The position numbers and the translations under genes were made by a program. A stretch of DNA of 64,000 nt from NCBI RefSeq assembly GCF_009857505.1, contig NZ_WWCP01000003.1, positions 94,686 to 158,685 of the forward strand. The letters run 5' to 3'. The notes under the pieces were generated by a model. That model searched no databases. It was not told where the DNA came from and saw only the letters and a list, made by a program, of their open reading frames with translations. Origin of the DNA: Duganella lactea. GTDB taxonomy: Bacteria; Pseudomonadota; Gammaproteobacteria; Burkholderiales; Burkholderiaceae_D. Positions 1 to 8,020 of this stretch are shown piece by piece (position 1 is the first letter of the stretch; each line of letters opens with the position of its first letter).

Positions 1-333
1 AACGCCGTCACGCCGGAAACCGCCGGCATCGAGCGCAAAGGCAACAAGGTGCATGTGCGCCTGATGTCGCAGGCGCCGGCGTACAGCATGCCGGTCATCA
101 AGGTCAAGAAAGGCGACGAGGTCACCATCACGCTGACCAACTACGACAAGGTAGAAGACCTGACCCACGGTTGCGCCATTCCAACCTACAACATCAACTT
201 CATCGTCAATCCGCAGGAAACCAAATCGGTCACCTTCAAGGCTGATCACGCGGGGGCGTTCTGGATGTATTGCACGCACTTCTGCCACGCCCTGCACCTG
301 GAAATGCGCAGCCGTTTCCTGGTTGAAGCCTGA
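1..333 (+). CDS. nosZ: Nitrous oxide reductase NosZ, C-terminal part (5' end outside window)
   Basis: This is the last 110 codons of the periplasmic enzyme that reduces N2O to N2. The frame is open from base 1, so the gene begins before the window. The visible part is the cupredoxin-like CuA domain: a His in DLTHGCAIP, then WMYCTHFCHALHLEM, which carries the two Cys, His and Met ligands of the binuclear CuA electron-entry site. The stop is at 331-333. The catalytic CuZ propeller and the export signal are upstream and not visible, so clade I versus II cannot be settled from this part alone, although NosR downstream points to clade I. It heads the order nosZ-R-D-F-Y-L-cyt-X. Confidence 0.95.
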   Translation, partial: NAVTPETAGIERKGNKVHVRLMSQAPAYSMPVIKVKKGDEVTITLTNYDKVEDLTHGCAIPTYNINFIVNPQETKSVTFKADHAGAFWMYCTHFCHALHLEMRSRFLVEA

Positions 334-346
334 GTCGTAACCTAAG

Positions 347-378
347 GCGATGCCGGCGGGGTCACCAGCCGGCATCGC
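347..378 (+). other. Perfect hairpin between nosZ and nosR
   Basis: An 11-bp perfect inverted repeat, GCGATGCCGGC (347-357) and GCCGGCATCGC (368-378), encloses a 10-base loop. It starts 13 bases after the nosZ stop and ends 8 bases before the nosR ATG at 387. No T-run follows, so it is not a classical intrinsic terminator. It could stabilise the nosZ mRNA 3' end, cause partial termination, or mask the nosR translation start, which has no clear Shine-Dalgarno sequence. Confidence 0.6.
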
Positions 379-386
379 GCATCCTC

Positions 387-2555
387 ATGACGTTTATCTC
401 AAAATCCCTGTTGGCGCGGCTGGCAATGCTGCTGACCATGCTGACGGCGCCGATCGCCGGCGCCACCGTCTACGACGCTGAATTATCCGCTGAACTGCTG
501 CACGGTCCCGACCTGTGCGCCCACGCCGCCTGCGCCGATGTGATGCCGCTGGCGAAGCGCTTTTCCAAGCGCCTGGGTTCGCCGCAGTACGTGCAGGCGC
601 TGGACGCCGACGGCAAGGTGGTCGGCTACGTGTTCCTGTCCACCGACGTGGTGGACATCCCCGCCTACTCCGGCAAGCCGGTCATCACGCTGATCGGCAT
701 GGACAGCAAGGGCATCATCACCGGCGTGCGCGTGATCAAGCACTCCGAGCCGATTCTGCTGGCCGGCATTCCGGAATCCGCGCTGCTCAAGTTCATCGAC
801 CAGTACGTCGGCCTGCGCGGCGACGCCAAGCTGGAGATCGGCCGCGGCGGCGACGGCAGCGTCGGACTGGACGCGATCAGCGGCGCCACCGTGACCGCCA
901 TCGCCGAGAATCAGGTGATTTCGCGCAGCGCCTATGAAATCGGCCGCCAGGTCGGCATCTTCACCACGGCGGCGCGCCCGCCGGCCCGCTTCACGCCGCG
1001 CGACGAGCGCCTCAACTGGGGCAAGCTGGCCGACGAGGGCGCGCTCGGCCGCCTGACGATCTCGGCGCGCGAAGTCGGCGCCGACAGCGCGCGCGGCGAC
1101 TACATCGACCTCTACTTCGGCTACCTCAACACGCCGACGCTGGGCAATAGTCTGCTGGGTGAGGACAACTACCAGCGCCTGATGCGCGACCTAAAGCCGG
1201 ACGAGCACGCGATCTTCGTCATCGCCAGCGGCCAGACCTCGTTCAAGGGCTCGGGCTTTGTGCGCGGCGGCATCTATGACCGCATCCAGGTGCGGCAAGA
1301 CCCGGAAACCTACACCTTCCGCGACACCGATTATCTCAACCTGTACCACTTGCAACCGGCCGACGCGCCGGACTACCGCGAATCCGGCATCTTCATCGTC
1401 CGCTCGCAGCACTTCAATCCGGCGTGGCCGTGGACGCTGACGCTGCTGGTCAACAAGCTCGACAACAAAGGCGTCAAGACCTTCGCCCACTACGACCAGC
1501 CCTACTGGCTGCCGGCCCGCTATCTGGAGGGCGGCCATCCGACCGTGGTGACGGCGCGCCCGGCTTGGCAGAACATCTGGCTGGACCGGATGCCGCAAAT
1601 CGGCCTCTTCCTGCTGACGCTGCTGGCCACCGCCGTGCTGTACGCGCAGCGCGACCGCCTGGTGCGCGCCTCCAGCCGCAAGCACAAGCCGCTGATCAGC
1701 TGGCCGCGCCTGCTGCTGTGGCTCATCAGCGCCGGCTTCATCGGCTTCTACCTGAAGGCGCAGCCGAGCATCACGCAGATCATGACCTGGCTGCATGCGC
1801 TGATCAACCAGTGGCGCTGGGAACTGTTCCTGTCCGATCCGTTCATCTTCCTGTTCTGGTGGTTCATCATCATTACCGTGCTGCTCTGGGGACGCGGCCT
1901 GTTCTGCGGCTGGCTGTGCCCGTTCGGTTCGCTGCAACACCTGATGCTGAAGCTGGGCTCGGCCATCGGCCTGAAGCGCTTCCAGCAACTGCTGCCGAAA
2001 AAGCTGCACGACAGGCTGCGCTGGCTCAAGTACGCCATCTTTTTCGGCCTGATCGGCGTGTCGCTGTTCTCGATGGAGACGGCCGAGCATCTGGCGGAAA
2101 TCGAACCGTTCAAGACCACCTTCCTGGTCGGCGTCTGGAACCGTACCTGGCCGTTCTGGCTGTTCATCGGCGCCATCCTCGGCCTGTCGATGTTCAGCGA
2201 GCGCCCGTACTGCAAATACCTGTGCCCGATGGGCGCCGGCCTGGCGTTGCCCGGCAAGTTCCGCCTGTTCGGCCTGAAGCGCAAGGCGGAATGCACCACC
2301 TGCCACGCCTGCGCCGCCGGCTGCGGCTCGCACGCCATCGACAGCGAGGGCAGGATCGACCAGATGGAATGCATGCTGTGCCTCGACTGCATGATCATGT
2401 ACTACGACGATCACGCCTGCCCGCCGCTGGTGAAGGAACGCAAGCAGCGCGAGACCAAGGGCCAGGCGTTGACGCGCATCGGCGCCGATGGCTACTTCCT
2501 GTCGCTGGACAGCCTGCGCGCGGCGCTGCCGTCCAAGGGCAAGGAGAACCCATGA
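387..2555 (+). CDS. nosR: NosR, membrane flavoprotein/polyferredoxin needed for N2O reduction
   Basis: The 722-residue length is typical for NosR. After an N-terminal signal peptide comes a periplasmic FMN-binding domain with the flavinylation motif SGATVTA (target Thr about residue 168). A block of membrane helices follows, with the paired motifs FCGWLCP and YCKYLCPMG. The C-terminal cytoplasmic ferredoxin domain carries CTTCHACAAGC and CMLCLDC clusters, enough for two [4Fe-4S] centres. NosR is known to be required for NosZ activity in vivo, probably by passing electrons from the quinol pool. The ApbE-like NosX encoded at 6547 would attach the FMN. The stop overlaps the nosD start (ATGA), so the two are probably translationally coupled. 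Confidence 0.96.
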   Translation: MTFISKSLLARLAMLLTMLTAPIAGATVYDAELSAELLHGPDLCAHAACADVMPLAKRFSKRLGSPQYVQALDADGKVVGYVFLSTDVVDIPAYSGKPVITLIGMDSKGIITGVRVIKHSEPILLAGIPESALLKFIDQYVGLRGDAKLEIGRGGDGSVGLDAISGATVTAIAENQVISRSAYEIGRQVGIFTTAARPPARFTPRDERLNWGKLADEGALGRLTISAREVGADSARGDYIDLYFGYLNTPTLGNSLLGEDNYQRLMRDLKPDEHAIFVIASGQTSFKGSGFVRGGIYDRIQVRQDPETYTFRDTDYLNLYHLQPADAPDYRESGIFIVRSQHFNPAWPWTLTLLVNKLDNKGVKTFAHYDQPYWLPARYLEGGHPTVVTARPAWQNIWLDRMPQIGLFLLTLLATAVLYAQRDRLVRASSRKHKPLISWPRLLLWLISAGFIGFYLKAQPSITQIMTWLHALINQWRWELFLSDPFIFLFWWFIIITVLLWGRGLFCGWLCPFGSLQHLMLKLGSAIGLKRFQQLLPKKLHDRLRWLKYAIFFGLIGVSLFSMETAEHLAEIEPFKTTFLVGVWNRTWPFWLFIGAILGLSMFSERPYCKYLCPMGAGLALPGKFRLFGLKRKAECTTCHACAAGCGSHAIDSEGRIDQMECMLCLDCMIMYYDDHACPPLVKERKQRETKGQALTRIGADGYFLSLDSLRAALPSKGKENP

Positions 2556-3859
2556 CGCTGCCGGCCCCGCGTCCAATGATGCGCGCGCTGATGCTGGCCC
2601 TGACGCTGGCCCTGACACAGGCCGGCGGCCCCGGCCTGGCGACGGCCGCCGTGCTGCAGGTAACGCCCGGCGCCTCGATCAACGCCGCCATCGCCCGCGC
2701 ACAGGCCGGCGACACGCTGCTGATCGCCGCCGGCACCTACAACGAACACCTGCTGATCGACAAACCGCTGACGTTGCAAGGCCAGGGCCACCCGGCCATC
2801 AGCGGCCAGCGGCAAGGCGACACCATCCGCATCACCGCTCCCGACGTCACACTCACCGGCCTGATCGTGCGCGACAGCGGCGCAGACCTGACCGCGCAAA
2901 ACGCCGGCATTACCATCCTGCCCGGCGCGCACCGCGTGCACATCAGCGCCTGCCAGTTGGTGGCCAACCTGTTCGGCATCTGGCTGCAGGGCGTGGACGA
3001 TGCGCGGCTGACCAACAACATCATCACCGGCCGGCGCGATTTGCAATCGGCGCAGCGCGGCAACGGCATCCAGGTGTACGACACGCGCGGCGTGCGCGTC
3101 ATCGGCAACGAAATCAGCACCACGCGCGACGGCATTTATGTCGATGTCTCGCGCGACGCCGAGTTCCGCCACAACCGCATCCACCACGTGCGCTACGGTA
3201 CGCATTACATGAACACCAACCACAGCACCTGGGAAGACAACGAGGTCTACCTGAACCGCGCCGGCCTGGCGCTGATGGAAGTGCGCAGCCTGACTGTGCG
3301 CCGCAATATCGCGTGGGGCAACACCGACCACGGCATCATGCTGCGCACCATCCAGGACTCGGTGATTGAGGACAACGTGGTGGCCGGCAACGACCGCGGC
3401 TTCTTCGTCTACGACGCCGAGTACAACATCCTGCGCGGCAACCTGGTCATCAACAACCGCACCGGCGTGCACCTGTCGGCCGGCTCGTCGAACAACGAGG
3501 TCGATGGCAACGACTTCATCGGCAATCAGGAGCAGGTGCGCTTCGTCGCCGCGCGCGACGTCGAGTGGGGCAAGCGGCAAGGCAACTACTGGAGCAACTA
3601 CAACGGCTGGGACCAGAACGCCGACGGCCGGGGCGACGTCCCGTATGAGGCCAACGACCTGGTCGACCGCCTGAACTGGCAATACCCGTTGCTCAAAATG
3701 CTCAGCGCCAGCCCGGCGCTGCAAACGCTGCGCTTCGCCGCGCGCCAGTTCCCGCTGCTGCGCGCGCCGAGCGTGCTCGATCGCCACCCGCGCATGCGGC
3801 CAATCTCACAGAATTGGAAGAAATGGAATGACATCGCTCCCCGCATCGCCCCCCACTGA
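2552..3859 (+). CDS. nosD: NosD, periplasmic copper/sulfur maturation factor for NosZ
   Basis: This 435-residue protein has a Sec-type signal peptide (hydrophobic stretch MLALTLALTLAL) and then the repeated right-handed beta-helix pattern of the NosD/CASH domain, seen as regularly spaced N-N-x-I/V turns such as LTNNIITG, VIGNEIS, IEDNVVAGN and LRGNLVINN. NosD works with the NosFY ABC transporter to deliver sulfur or copper for CuZ assembly. The ATG at 2552 overlaps the nosR stop by 4 bases and gives a proper signal peptide. The 3' end overlaps nosF by 32 bases. Confidence 0.94.
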   Translation: MTLPAPRPMMRALMLALTLALTQAGGPGLATAAVLQVTPGASINAAIARAQAGDTLLIAAGTYNEHLLIDKPLTLQGQGHPAISGQRQGDTIRITAPDVTLTGLIVRDSGADLTAQNAGITILPGAHRVHISACQLVANLFGIWLQGVDDARLTNNIITGRRDLQSAQRGNGIQVYDTRGVRVIGNEISTTRDGIYVDVSRDAEFRHNRIHHVRYGTHYMNTNHSTWEDNEVYLNRAGLALMEVRSLTVRRNIAWGNTDHGIMLRTIQDSVIEDNVVAGNDRGFFVYDAEYNILRGNLVINNRTGVHLSAGSSNNEVDGNDFIGNQEQVRFVAARDVEWGKRQGNYWSNYNGWDQNADGRGDVPYEANDLVDRLNWQYPLLKMLSASPALQTLRFAARQFPLLRAPSVLDRHPRMRPISQNWKKWNDIAPRIAPH

Positions 3860-4781
3860 TGCCGCCGTCAGCCTGCGCGGCATCGAGCACCGCTATGGCG
3901 CTTTCACCGTATTGCGGGACGTCGGCTTCGACATCCCGCGCGGCGCCATGTTCGGCCTGATCGGCCACAACGGCGCTGGCAAGAGCACGCTGTTCAAGCT
4001 GATGCTCGGGCTGATCACGCCGTCGGCCGGCACGCTGCATGTGCTGGGCCAGAACGCCGCCGAACCGGCGTTCCGCCAGACGCGCCGGCAGATCGGCTAC
4101 CTGCCGGAAAGCTTCGTCACCTACGACAACCTCAGCGGCCAGGAAGTGCTGCATTTCTTTGCCGACCTGAAGCGCATTCCGCGCGCCGACTGCCCCGCCC
4201 TGCTGGAACTGGTGGGGCTGACGCACGCGGCTGGCCGCGCGGTGCAGACTTACTCCAAGGGCATGCGCCAGCGTCTCGGCCTCGCGCAGGCTTTGCTGGG
4301 CGAGCCGGACATCATCTTCCTCGACGAGCCGACCAACGGCCTCGATCCGCAAGGCATCGCCGACTTCTACGCCATCCTGCGCACGGTGCGCGAGCGCGGC
4401 GCCAGCATCGTCATCACCTCGCACATTCTGGCCGAGATCCAGCACCGCGTCGATCAACTGCTGATCATGCAGGTCGGCCAAGTGGCGGCGCAAGGCACGC
4501 TGGCGCAACTGCGCGCCGGCATGGACGCGCCTCTGGCGCTGACCATCTCCGCCACCGTCCCGCTGCCGCTGCAAGCGGCCACGCGCGTGGCGCTGGCGGC
4601 TTTGCCGGTGGCGCTGACACTGGAGGCGCACGGCGAGCAGTTGCGCGTGCGCTGCGACAGCGCCGGCAAGATGGCCGTGCTGCGCGAGCTGGCCGGCTGC
4701 GCCAGCGATGTCGCCATCCACGAATCCACACTGGAACAAGTATTCCTCGGCTACGGAGGCGCGCATGCCGGCACGCATTGA
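3828..4781 (+). CDS. nosF: NosF, ABC transporter ATPase for NosZ maturation
   Basis: The protein has 317 residues. It shows Walker A GHNGAGKST, the signature region YSKGMRQRLGLAQ, Walker B IIFLDEPTNGLDP and the switch His in TSHILAEI. It is the cytoplasmic ATPase of the NosDFY complex, pairing with the NosY permease. The start at 3828 overlaps the end of nosD by 32 bases. The 3' end overlaps nosY by 17 bases, consistent with one cotranslated unit. Confidence 0.95.
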   Translation: MTSLPASPPTDAAVSLRGIEHRYGAFTVLRDVGFDIPRGAMFGLIGHNGAGKSTLFKLMLGLITPSAGTLHVLGQNAAEPAFRQTRRQIGYLPESFVTYDNLSGQEVLHFFADLKRIPRADCPALLELVGLTHAAGRAVQTYSKGMRQRLGLAQALLGEPDIIFLDEPTNGLDPQGIADFYAILRTVRERGASIVITSHILAEIQHRVDQLLIMQVGQVAAQGTLAQLRAGMDAPLALTISATVPLPLQAATRVALAALPVALTLEAHGEQLRVRCDSAGKMAVLRELAGCASDVAIHESTLEQVFLGYGGAHAGTH

Positions 4782-5589
4782 ATGGCGCCAGGTCGGCGTG
4801 CTGGCCGCCAAGGAATGGCGCGACCGCCTGCGCAACCGCTGGGTGCTGGCGGTGGCCGTGCTGTTCGCCATCTTCGCGCTGGCCATCGCCTACTTCGGCG
4901 CGGCGCAGCAGGGGCAAGTGGGCTTTCACAGCATCGACGCCACCATCGCCAGCCTGTCCAGCCTGGTCATCTATCTGGTGCCGCTGATCGCGCTGATCCT
5001 CGGCTACGACGCCATCGTCGGTGAGCGCGAGCGCGGTGCGCTGGAGCTGCTGCTGTCGATGCCGGTGACGCGACTGGAAGTCCTGCTCGGAAAATATCTT
5101 GGCCTGGCGGCGGCGCTGACCAGCGCCACCGCCATCGGCTTCGGCGCCGGCCTGCTACCGCTGTTCTCGCAGCTGAGCGTGGCGGAAGGCTGGCGCTACA
5201 CGCAGTTCGTCGGCAGCGCCGTGCTGATGGGACTGGCCTTCCTCAGCATCGCCATGCTGGTCTCGGTCAGCACCCGCGACCGCATCCGCGCCAGCGGCAT
5301 CGCGCTGACGCTGTGGTTCCTGTTCGTGCTGGTGTTCGACTTGCTGCTGATGGGCGTCATGGTGCTCAGCCAGGGCAAGCTCAGCAGCGGATTGTTCGCC
5401 GCCCTGCTGATGCTGAACCCGGCCGACGTGTTCCGCCTGCTGAATGTCTTCAGCTCCGACCAGGCACAAGCCATGTACGGCCTCGCCACCGTCATGCCGG
5501 ACAGCTGGACCAATCCGGCGCTGCTGGCCGGCGTGATGCTGGCCTGGATCGTTTTACCGTTTTCAATCGCCCTCAGGAGATTTTCATGA
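4765..5589 (+). CDS. nosY: NosY, ABC-2 type permease for NosZ maturation
   Basis: This 274-residue integral membrane protein has about six hydrophobic segments, including VLAVAVLFAIFALAIAYFG and LVIYLVPLIALILG. The motif DAIVGERERGALELLLSMPVTR is typical of NosY/ABC-2 permeases. It is the membrane partner of NosF. The ATG at 4765 was chosen because ACGGAGGC lies just upstream; an earlier in-frame start at 4708 would overlap nosF much more. The stop overlaps the nosL start as ATGA. Confidence 0.94.
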   Translation: MPARIEWRQVGVLAAKEWRDRLRNRWVLAVAVLFAIFALAIAYFGAAQQGQVGFHSIDATIASLSSLVIYLVPLIALILGYDAIVGERERGALELLLSMPVTRLEVLLGKYLGLAAALTSATAIGFGAGLLPLFSQLSVAEGWRYTQFVGSAVLMGLAFLSIAMLVSVSTRDRIRASGIALTLWFLFVLVFDLLLMGVMVLSQGKLSSGLFAALLMLNPADVFRLLNVFSSDQAQAMYGLATVMPDSWTNPALLAGVMLAWIVLPFSIALRRFS

Positions 5590-6098
5590 ACCCCACCCGC
5601 CTGCGCTGGAGCACGTTGGCCGCGCTCGTGCTGGCCGCCTGCACGCACACGGCTGCGACACTGCCGGCCATCGATCCCTCCGACGACACCGCCTGCGCGC
5701 TGGACGGCATGCTGCTGCGCGACTTCGCCGGCCCCAAGGCCCAGATCCGCTTTATCGACGGCAAGACCGACTACTTCTGCGACGTCATGGAACTGCTGAG
5801 CGAAATGCTAGCGCCGGAACAGCACCGCGCCACCAGCAGTTTCTACGTGCAGGACATGGGCAAGGCCGACTGGCAGAAACCGAAAGGCCATTGGATACCG
5901 GCGCGCGGCGCCTTCTACGTCACCGGCAGCAAGGCGCAGGGGTCGATGGGCGCGACCATCGCCTCCTTCGGCCAGCAGGCCGACGCGGACGCCTTCGTGC
6001 GCCAGCAAGGCGGCAAGGTGCTGCGCTTCGACCAGATCACGCTGTCCATGCTGAACAGCACCAGTGGCGGCATGCCGTCGCACGGCATGGAGCATTAA
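5586..6098 (+). CDS. nosL: NosL, copper-binding lipoprotein chaperone
   Basis: This 170-residue protein has a lipoprotein signal: a short hydrophobic run ending LVLAAC, where the Cys at about residue 20 would be lipidated. The conserved NosL core contains CALDGMLL, an IRFIDGKTDYFCD stretch and AFYVTGSKAQGSMG. NosL binds Cu(I) in the periplasm and hands it to NosDFY or NosZ. The ATG at 5586 overlaps the nosY stop. The Met/His-rich tail (GGMPSHGMEH) is suggestive of metal binding, but that point is inference. Confidence 0.93.
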   Translation: MNPTRLRWSTLAALVLAACTHTAATLPAIDPSDDTACALDGMLLRDFAGPKAQIRFIDGKTDYFCDVMELLSEMLAPEQHRATSSFYVQDMGKADWQKPKGHWIPARGAFYVTGSKAQGSMGATIASFGQQADADAFVRQQGGKVLRFDQITLSMLNSTSGGMPSHGMEH

Positions 6099-6164
6099 AC
6101 GGTTTGGACGTGTCCTTTTTTATCCCGGCGATTTTGCCGGTCCACTTTTGAGGAGAAACTCACA

Positions 6165-6473
6165 ATGAAAAAACTACTAGCACTGGCAGCCATGCTGGCC
6201 GCCACCACCAGCGTCAGCGCCGCGCCGGACGCGGCCAAGACCGAGAAAACCTACACCACCACCTGCGCGGCCTGCCACGGCGCCGGCATCATGGGCGCGC
6301 CGAAAGTCGGCGACAAGGCCGCATGGAAACCGCGCATCGCCAGAGGCAAGCCGGCGCTGTACGCCAGCGCTATCAGCGGCGTGCGAATGATGCCGCCACG
6401 CGGCGGCAATCCCGGCCTGAAGGACGACGAACTGAAAGCCATCGTCGATTACATGATCGCCAAGAGTAACTAA
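6165..6473 (+). CDS. Small class I cytochrome c (c5-like), nos operon
   Basis: This 102-residue exported protein has a signal peptide ending near SVSAAPDA, one haem-attachment motif CAACH (about residues 34-38) and a C-terminal MMPPRGGNPGL whose Met is the likely axial ligand. The size and PPRGG ending match the cytochrome c5/c555 group. Lying between nosL and nosX, it is a plausible electron carrier to NosZ CuA. The start follows GAGGAG by about 8 bases. The partner role is inferred from position only. Confidence 0.9.
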   Translation: MKKLLALAAMLAATTSVSAAPDAAKTEKTYTTTCAACHGAGIMGAPKVGDKAAWKPRIARGKPALYASAISGVRMMPPRGGNPGLKDDELKAIVDYMIAKSN

Positions 6474-6498
6474 GTAACTAAGTAACTAAGCAACCAAG
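6467..6498 (+). repeat. Three TAACTAAG tandem copies plus one degenerate copy
   Basis: TAACTAAG is repeated three times without change (6467-6490) and followed by CAACCAAG (6491-6498). The first copy contains the stop codon of the cytochrome c gene, so the repeat supplies several TAA stops in a row. It looks like slipped-strand expansion at the gene's 3' end. Confidence 0.85.
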
Positions 6499-6504
6499 AC
6501 CGCG

Positions 6505-6528
6505 GGCCGCCGCCGGCGTGCGGCGGCC
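6505..6528 (+). other. GC hairpin before nosX
   Basis: Perfect 9-bp inverted repeat GGCCGCCGC / GCGGCGGCC with a 6-base loop. It ends 18 bases before the nosX ATG and has no T-run. It may be a weak terminator or RNA-stability element separating nosX from the rest of the operon. Confidence 0.5.
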
Positions 6529-6546
6529 TCATTCGGAGAAAACACC

Positions 6547-7554
6547 ATGTTCACCCGCGCCTTGCTGGCCATCCTGCTGCTCCTGACTGCCTGCTCCAGT
6601 GACGACCGTCTCTACAAAACCGAAGGCCACGTATTCGGCACCACGGTGTCCGTCACCATCTACGGCGGCTCGCAACAGCGCGCCGAGCTGCTCGGCGGCG
6701 ACGTGCTGCGCGAGTTTGACCGCCTGCACCGCAAATTCCACGCCTGGGAACCCAGCATGCTGACCGCGCTCAACGACAGCATCGCCAGGGGGCAGCTCTT
6801 CCGTGCCGACGCCGAAATGGTCGGCCTGCTCAAATCGGCCGAGAAGCTGTCGGTGCGTTCCGGCCTGCTGTTCAACCCGACCATCGGCCACCTGATACGG
6901 CTGTGGGGCTTCCAGAAAAACGACATCGGCGCGCAAGGACCGGACGACGCCGAGATCAAACGCTGGGTCGACGCGCATCCGTCGCTGTCCGACCTGCGCT
7001 ATGACGGCAACACCATCACCAGCGTCAACCCGGCGGTGATGATCGATCTCGGCGGCTACGCCAAAGGCTACGCGCTGGACCGCGCCGCCCTGATCCTGCG
7101 CGAAGCCCACGTCAAGGCCGCGTTGGTCAACATCGGCGGTAACGTCATCGCGATCGGCAAGCCGGGCGAGCGGCCGTGGCAGGTGGGCATCCGCGACCCG
7201 CGCGGCGAGGGCACGGTCGCGCAGATCGCGTTGCGCGACAACGAAGCCATCGGCACCAGCGGCGACTACGAGCGCTACTTCATGAAAGACGGCAAACGCC
7301 GCCCGCACATCATCGACCCGCGCAGCGGCTACCCGATCGACATGGTGGCGTCGGTGACGATCATCGCCGGTGGCGGCCGCGATCCCGGCCTGCGCTCGGA
7401 CGGCCACTCCAAGCCGCTGTTCATCACAGGCCCCGAAGGCTGGCAAGCCATGGCGGACAAGCTCGACCTGAAAGAAGTGCTGCTGGTCGACGCCCAGCGC
7501 CAGGTGCACATGACACCGGCGATGCGCGCCCGTATCGAAGCCGCTAAGCCTTGA
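6547..7554 (+). CDS. nosX: NosX, ApbE-family FAD:protein FMN transferase (lipoprotein)
   Basis: The 335-residue protein has a lipoprotein signal ending LLTACSS. ApbE family features follow in order: the HVFGTTVSVTIYG start, MIDLGGYAKGYALD, ALVNIGGNVIAIG with PWQVGIRDP, and the C-terminal EAIGTSGDYERYF and PHIIDPRSGYP, a metal- and flavin-binding region. These enzymes transfer FMN from FAD to a Thr in a D/S-G-A-T type motif; NosR in this operon has such a site. The start is preceded by TTCGGAGAA. It ends convergently with the ClbS/DfsB-like gene, overlapping by 11 bases. Confidence 0.93.
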   Translation: MFTRALLAILLLLTACSSDDRLYKTEGHVFGTTVSVTIYGGSQQRAELLGGDVLREFDRLHRKFHAWEPSMLTALNDSIARGQLFRADAEMVGLLKSAEKLSVRSGLLFNPTIGHLIRLWGFQKNDIGAQGPDDAEIKRWVDAHPSLSDLRYDGNTITSVNPAVMIDLGGYAKGYALDRAALILREAHVKAALVNIGGNVIAIGKPGERPWQVGIRDPRGEGTVAQIALRDNEAIGTSGDYERYFMKDGKRRPHIIDPRSGYPIDMVASVTIIAGGGRDPGLRSDGHSKPLFITGPEGWQAMADKLDLKEVLLVDAQRQVHMTPAMRARIEAAKP

Positions 7555-7933
7555 GCCATTTGCGAATGCGCCCGCGCGCGTTCGCATAGGGCGACGAGGT
7601 ATTAAACTGAATCATGCGGCCCTTGGTCCACTCGCCGTACCATGCGCGGCCATACAGCTCCTGGTCCGAGCGCGCAGCGATAGCGCCCACCAGCCGCTGT
7701 TTGACGTGCACCAGCGCGTCCAATAATTGCGGGTAACTCAGCTCGCCGTAATCCTGATAGAACTTTTGCGCCAGGCGACCGAGTTCATTCCATTGGAAAC
7801 CGGTCTCGGGAAAATCCACTGGCAGCCCTTGATCGTCGCGCTCCAGCCATTTCAACACCAGCTCGTTCCATCCCAGCAGATACGCCACCAGATCGGCGGG
7901 GCTCATGGTGGGTGCCGCGACGTGTCCCGCCAA
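7544..7933 (-). CDS. ClbS/DfsB-family four-helix protein, 5'-truncated
   Basis: The reading frame matches the ClbS/DfsB (DUF1706) family: HRSREATLAGHV, DLVAYLLGWNELVLKWL, GFQWNELGRLAQKFY, ELYGRAWYGEWTKGRMIQFNTSSPYANARGR. Members are DinB-like four-helix proteins; ClbS protects against colibactin. Family proteins start roughly 35 residues before REATL. Here the similarity begins at about FQIADLAKVP (near 7990), and further upstream the frame runs into the peroxiredoxin terminator with no ATG or Shine-Dalgarno sequence. The coordinates given use a TTG at 7933; an ATG at 7906 is another option. The gene is probably a remnant made by a small deletion. Confidence 0.75.
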   Translation of the reverse strand: MAGHVAAPTMSPADLVAYLLGWNELVLKWLERDDQGLPVDFPETGFQWNELGRLAQKFYQDYGELSYPQLLDALVHVKQRLVGAIAARSDQELYGRAWYGEWTKGRMIQFNTSSPYANARGRIRKWLKA

Positions 7934-7989
7934 CGTCGCCTCGCGCGAACGGTGAATCGGAACCTTCGCCAGGTCGGCGATCTGAAAGT

Positions 7990-8012
7990 AAAAACGGCGC
8001 CAGCGGCGCCGT
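7990..8012 (-). terminator. Intrinsic terminator of the peroxiredoxin gene
   Basis: On the minus strand, ACGGCGCC and GGCGCCGT form an 8-bp stem with loop GCT, followed by TTTTT. It starts 8 bases after the peroxiredoxin stop. The truncated ClbS/DfsB frame begins directly at its T-run. Confidence 0.85.
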
Positions 8013-8020
8013 CTTGCTGA

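Noticed and set aside
1191..2618. Long open frame on the minus strand opposite nosR
   Set aside because: High-GC coding DNA leaves long open frames on the other strand. Its translation is rich in Arg, Gln, Ala and His with no domain, and nosR is unambiguous.
2492..3787. Long minus-strand open frame opposite nosD
   Set aside because: Low-complexity Val/Ala/Asp/Arg composition and full overlap with a well supported gene.
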